Made by a program: the position numbers and the translations under genes
Part shown: positions 61,154 through 64,000 of the stretch, one piece after another
How the letters are laid out: each line of letters opens with the position of its first letter
Position numbering within the stretch: the stretch's first letter is position 1
Notes under the pieces: generated by a model
The model's input: only the letters and a program-made list of their open reading frames with translations
Databases searched by the model: none
Told to the model about the DNA's origin: nothing
DNA from: Parus major
Taxonomy: Eukaryota; Chordata; Aves; Passeriformes; Paridae
DNA: 64,000 nt
NCBI RefSeq assembly: GCF_001522545.3
Contig: NC_031770.1
Span: 26,755,625 to 26,819,624 of the forward strand
Direction of reading: 5' to 3'

Positions 61154-61410
61154 CTGTTTCTGTATTCCCAATTTCCATTTACATCATGAACATGTGGTTT
61201 GGAGCACAGGAGCCAGATAGGTTACTTACCCACGTCAGATTGGTCTGCACTAGTGCAGGTTATGAATTACAGGATGACTTGGGAACTCGGAAACAAGGAG
61301 AGGAAACTATTATGTCTCTTTGCCAAAAAATTTGCTATATCAGGGCATTAATTCAGGGAACGAAGACTTCATCTTTAACATTCTCTGCTCTGCCATCATC
61401 ACTTTCATGA
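61154..61410 (+). pseudogene. URB1: URB1-like last exon
   Basis: After TTCTTCCACAG the frame is open to the TGA at 61408-61410. It encodes SIYIMNMWFGAQEPDRLLTH then VRLVC, typical of the URB1 C-terminus, and an acidic tail with EETIMSLCQK. The final 25 or so residues may be out of register because another frame (61320-61610) stays open past it. No clear AATAAA was identified nearby. Confidence 0.72.
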
Positions 61411-61776
61411 GCCATGAAAGCCTCCTGAGCTATTCTCATACAGACCTAACTTGTTTGGTCAAAAAACCCAGTATTTTATCTCTGTGTGCAAACTCAGGGG
61501 GAAGATGTTCTTCAACATCTCTAAGTGGGACATTAAAGCTCCAATTCCCTTTTCTTGAACAGTCTGAAACACAATATTACTTCTATCATTTTTATTACAG
61601 GCGTTTTTAACTTTTTGAACAACAAGAAAGTCTGTTTGTGTATGTGTGTGTCATTAATATCCATCCTCATGCCAATATAGGATGGGAAAAAAGGATGCAG
61701 AGCTTCCTCCAATGGGGTGTAAGTGCAAATAACAAGGAGCCAGAGGTTTAGTCATGATGATTTACTATTTTGTGAA

Positions 61777-62418
61777 TGTCCTGATTTAGGGCAAATTTGG
61801 GAGAAAACCTCCAGTGGAGCCCCCTCCAGGAAGCAAACCCACGTGGCCCTTTCCCCCCCAACTGGTGTGGGAAGAGATTTCTCCAAGAGAAGTGGAAAAA
61901 AACTGTTTATTTCACAGGCACAGCACTACCCAGCACAAGAATGAATGATATCAGATTACAAAACCTCTTGCTGTTCCGAAGAGATGACAAACTTCAGAGG
62001 GTCTCTTTCCTGTGGGTGTTCGCTCTGTTATCAGTCCCTCTGGTGCTGGAAAATGCCACTGCCCAGGTTGGGCCCCCGGTAGTCCACGGGTGCAAGCTCC
62101 CAGTGCTCCCCAGAGTGCCCAGTTCAGAGCAGGTTTGATCTGTTCCAAGAAAATGGAAAGAAAACCAGTCCAGAAAGACCTCTCTGCTCCGGCTAGCTGG
62201 AAAGCCAAGGCGCTCTGTCTCTTGTTGTCTGTCTGTGCTGTAGTCAAAAGCTTGTCCTGGGATGCAGGGGGAGCAAGTACAGTCTCTGATAACAGATTCA
62301 GTGCTTCTTCTCCACTCACTTTTACTCTCAGATGAAGTTTTAAGGATAAAAAAAAATCTATTTTTGGGCTAGGCAGATAAATGGGGATACAATTTAACAT
62401 CACACTCACCCCAGGACA
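61777..62418 (-). mobile_element. Solo ERVL-like LTR, copy C
   Basis: A 642-bp block with TGTCCT/AGGACA ends and a perfect 5-bp TSD GTGAA (61772-61776 and 62419-62423). Same family and same orientation as copies A and B. It sits about 370 bases past the URB1-like last exon, antisense to it. Confidence 0.92.
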
Positions 62419-62423
62419 GTGAA

Positions 62424-63099
62424 GAACCTGGTTACTTTCATCATACCAAAACAACTATGAATAGAAGCCTGAACTTGGGAATCATGGTGATCTTCTTGGG
62501 TTTAAAAAGCTCTAGGAGCTTTTAAAGACATTTATATTAGACCTGGTTTATTTTTATCACCTTTTTTTTAATTAAAAAAAAAAGCCCTGATCCATCTCTG
62601 GTGCTGCAATGTGCAACCAAAGCAAATCTTCCCTCCACTTGGAACAGGTGAGAGATGGAAATAAACCCTAAAAGACTTTCTGCTTATTGAATATATGTGA
62701 GTTTTATTGGGAATTCCCTATGAAATCTGGTACATTGTTCTTGAATGTGGCCAAGAGGGTAGGTGAACATGCCAACCCAGACCTGCAAACATGCAGCGCC
62801 AGAACAAGGGCCTTTGAAATGTAAATCAGGATTTATTCAATGGACTCAAAACTCTGTGCTGTGCCCAGGTCCTTTGTACAAATACTGTACAGGGAAAAAC
62901 CAAAACTGCACATTCCTTGTGATATCAAATTTTTGGGTGGTTAAATAAAAATGAGATGAAAATTAGGGAATTGCTACTACATGTATATATGCTTGTTCTA
63001 AAGGAGCCATCGTCTCTGTACCAAGATTATATTTCTTTAAAAATCTGCAAGCCCTTTAGCAGCTACATTTTCTGTCATGTAGAATTCCTAGGGGCTGAC
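62424..63099. other. Unannotated DNA
   Basis: No gene or repeat boundary recognised. A T-rich then A-rich run occurs at 62560-62583. Confidence 0.5.
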
Positions 63100-63660
63100 A
63101 TCAGGAAATCTGTGAGCCAAATCTAGCTCAGCTCAGCCGAACCAAGCCGCATCTAGCCTAGCTGAGCTAAGTCCATCTGAGTGCGGCCAAACCGAGCCGA
63201 GCTTCCCCGAACAGCCAAATCTAGACGAGTGTAGCCGAAAAGCAGCGACATCTGCCATTAAATTTGATATTAGCCATACAGCCAATAACGGCTAAGGTCT
63301 AGAGATAATAGCCAAAGTTACTGGAAGGCTGATAATAACCAAGTGTATCTGTAATGACCAAGGTATACCGACAATAGCCGAGGTAAGCCAAGCGGCCAAT
63401 AAGAGCTGAGTGTATCCGGTAATGACTGACATGTAGCAGTAAAAGCTGAGGTTTCCTGAACAGCCGAAAATAGCTGAGTATCTCTGATAATTGCCAAGGT
63501 CTACCAACAAAGTTAGTAGCCAGGGTTTGACTACCAAAGTTAGTAGCCAAAATTTGGTTAGCCAGGGTTAACCAAACAGATGATTATAGCTGAGTGTAAC
63601 CTGTAATGGCCGAGGTCTACCAATAATAACTGAGGTTACCTGAACAACTGACAAAAGCCT
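63100..63660 (+). repeat. Degenerate tandem array, about 68-bp unit
   Basis: Blocks beginning GTGTATC or GTGTAAC, followed by GTAATGRCC, AGGTCTACC-like and AACAGCC-like words, recur near 63343, 63410, 63475 and 63590. The spacing is about 65-70 bases, with one disrupted unit. The left edge is a denser array of AGCC and GAGC words. Copies have diverged strongly. Confidence 0.7.
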
Positions 63661-64000
63661 CCAAGGGCAGCCTGAGTTCTAGGTGGGGATGGCTTGGGTC
63701 CAGGAGGAATCCTTCTCTGTTTGTAATTGTACAGAGGAAGAACCACATTCACAGACATGTGCCCCTGGACAAGTACAGCAGCCTTTTTCAATGTTAAACA
63801 AAACTCACGCCCCCACGTTCCTGGTGTCAGCCTGTCAGAGGGATTTGACACTCCAAGGGAAACTTGAGTTCTAGGTGGGGACGGCTTGGGTCAGGGAGGA
63901 ATCCTGCTCCATTTGTAACTGTACAGAGGAAAAAGCCCACTCATGGACACGAGCCCCTGGACATGAATGGCAGCCGTTTTCCAGGGGAAATAAAACTCAC
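63657..64000 (+). repeat. 192-bp tandem repeat, runs off the window
   Basis: GAGTTCTAGGTGGGGA recurs at 63674 and 63866, and the sequence after it is alignable to the window end. The period is 192 bases. The last bases (AAATAAAACTCAC) match AAACAAAACTCAC in the first unit, so the array continues to the right. Unit content is unlike the adjoining 68-bp array. Confidence 0.85.

Larger units (their letters stand above)
54103..61410 (+). pseudogene. URB1: URB1 C-terminal part, unprocessed pseudogene
   Basis: Ten exon-like blocks, most with good AG acceptors and phase-compatible junctions, encode in order the C-terminal region of URB1. URB1 is a large nucleolar protein needed for early 60S ribosome assembly, and the blocks fit its NopRA1-type helical domain. 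Recognition is from memory of the vertebrate protein: stretches such as LSHQYLDLRKV, ILEILQSAA, IISLLRTLWLTNLGDK, DKNKP, and FGAQEPDRLLTHVRLVC are characteristic. Introns are kept, so this is not a retrocopy. Lesions include TAG at 55234, a GT-to-AT donor at 56403, a GC donor at 57143, frameshift and TGA in the 58.3-kb exon, TAA at 58507 and TGA at 59802. The N-terminal two-thirds or more of the gene is not in the window. Alternatives are a sequencing-error-rich real gene or a degenerate sex-linked copy. Confidence 0.75.

Overview
The window looks like avian nuclear DNA, most likely from a songbird. No sign of a bacterial or viral genome layout was seen. The evidence is many solo retroviral LTRs with clean target-site duplications (TSDs), two CR1 LINE tails, no recognisable SINE or L1, long AT-leaning gene-free stretches, and pieces of a vertebrate gene with introns. 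The species call is inference; the repeat calls rest on visible ends.

Layout. 1-8 kb: a long antisense LTR (98-1343), a doubtful LTR (about 3.4-3.8 kb), unannotated DNA, and a solo LTR (7634-8141). 8.5-13.7 kb: one nearly full-span class II (ERVK-like) provirus with paired LTRs, a 6-bp TSD, a tRNA-Trp-type primer site, traces of matrix, dUTPase, protease, reverse transcriptase, RNase H and integrase, and no env. It is badly broken. 13.7-38.7 kb: mostly unannotated, with solo LTRs at 15.4 and 23.1 kb and weaker LTR candidates at 25.6 and 30.6 kb. 38.8-49.3 kb: a solo ERVL-like LTR, another solo LTR, two CR1 tails, an unknown CpG-rich unit flanked by 0.37-kb direct repeats (44.7-46.5 kb), and a 5'-truncated antisense ERVL-like provirus (46.5-49.3 kb). 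51.3-52.4 kb: a CpG island followed by very AT-rich low-complexity DNA. 54.1-61.4 kb: ten exon-like blocks, in order and on the + strand, matching the C-terminal part of URB1 (nucleolar pre-ribosomal-associated protein 1). They carry stops, frameshifts and altered splice donors, so I call an unprocessed pseudogene. 61.8-62.4 kb: a third LTR of the ERVL-like family. 63.1-64 kb: two tandem-repeat arrays, one running off the window.

No intact protein-coding gene was found. The host-derived content is the broken URB1 copy; most other recognisable material is retroviral. Three LTRs of one family in the same orientation, at least five other solo LTRs and the decayed gene copy suggest a low-recombination, repeat-accumulating region such as a W chromosome or pericentromere. 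That is inference and cannot be tested from this window alone.
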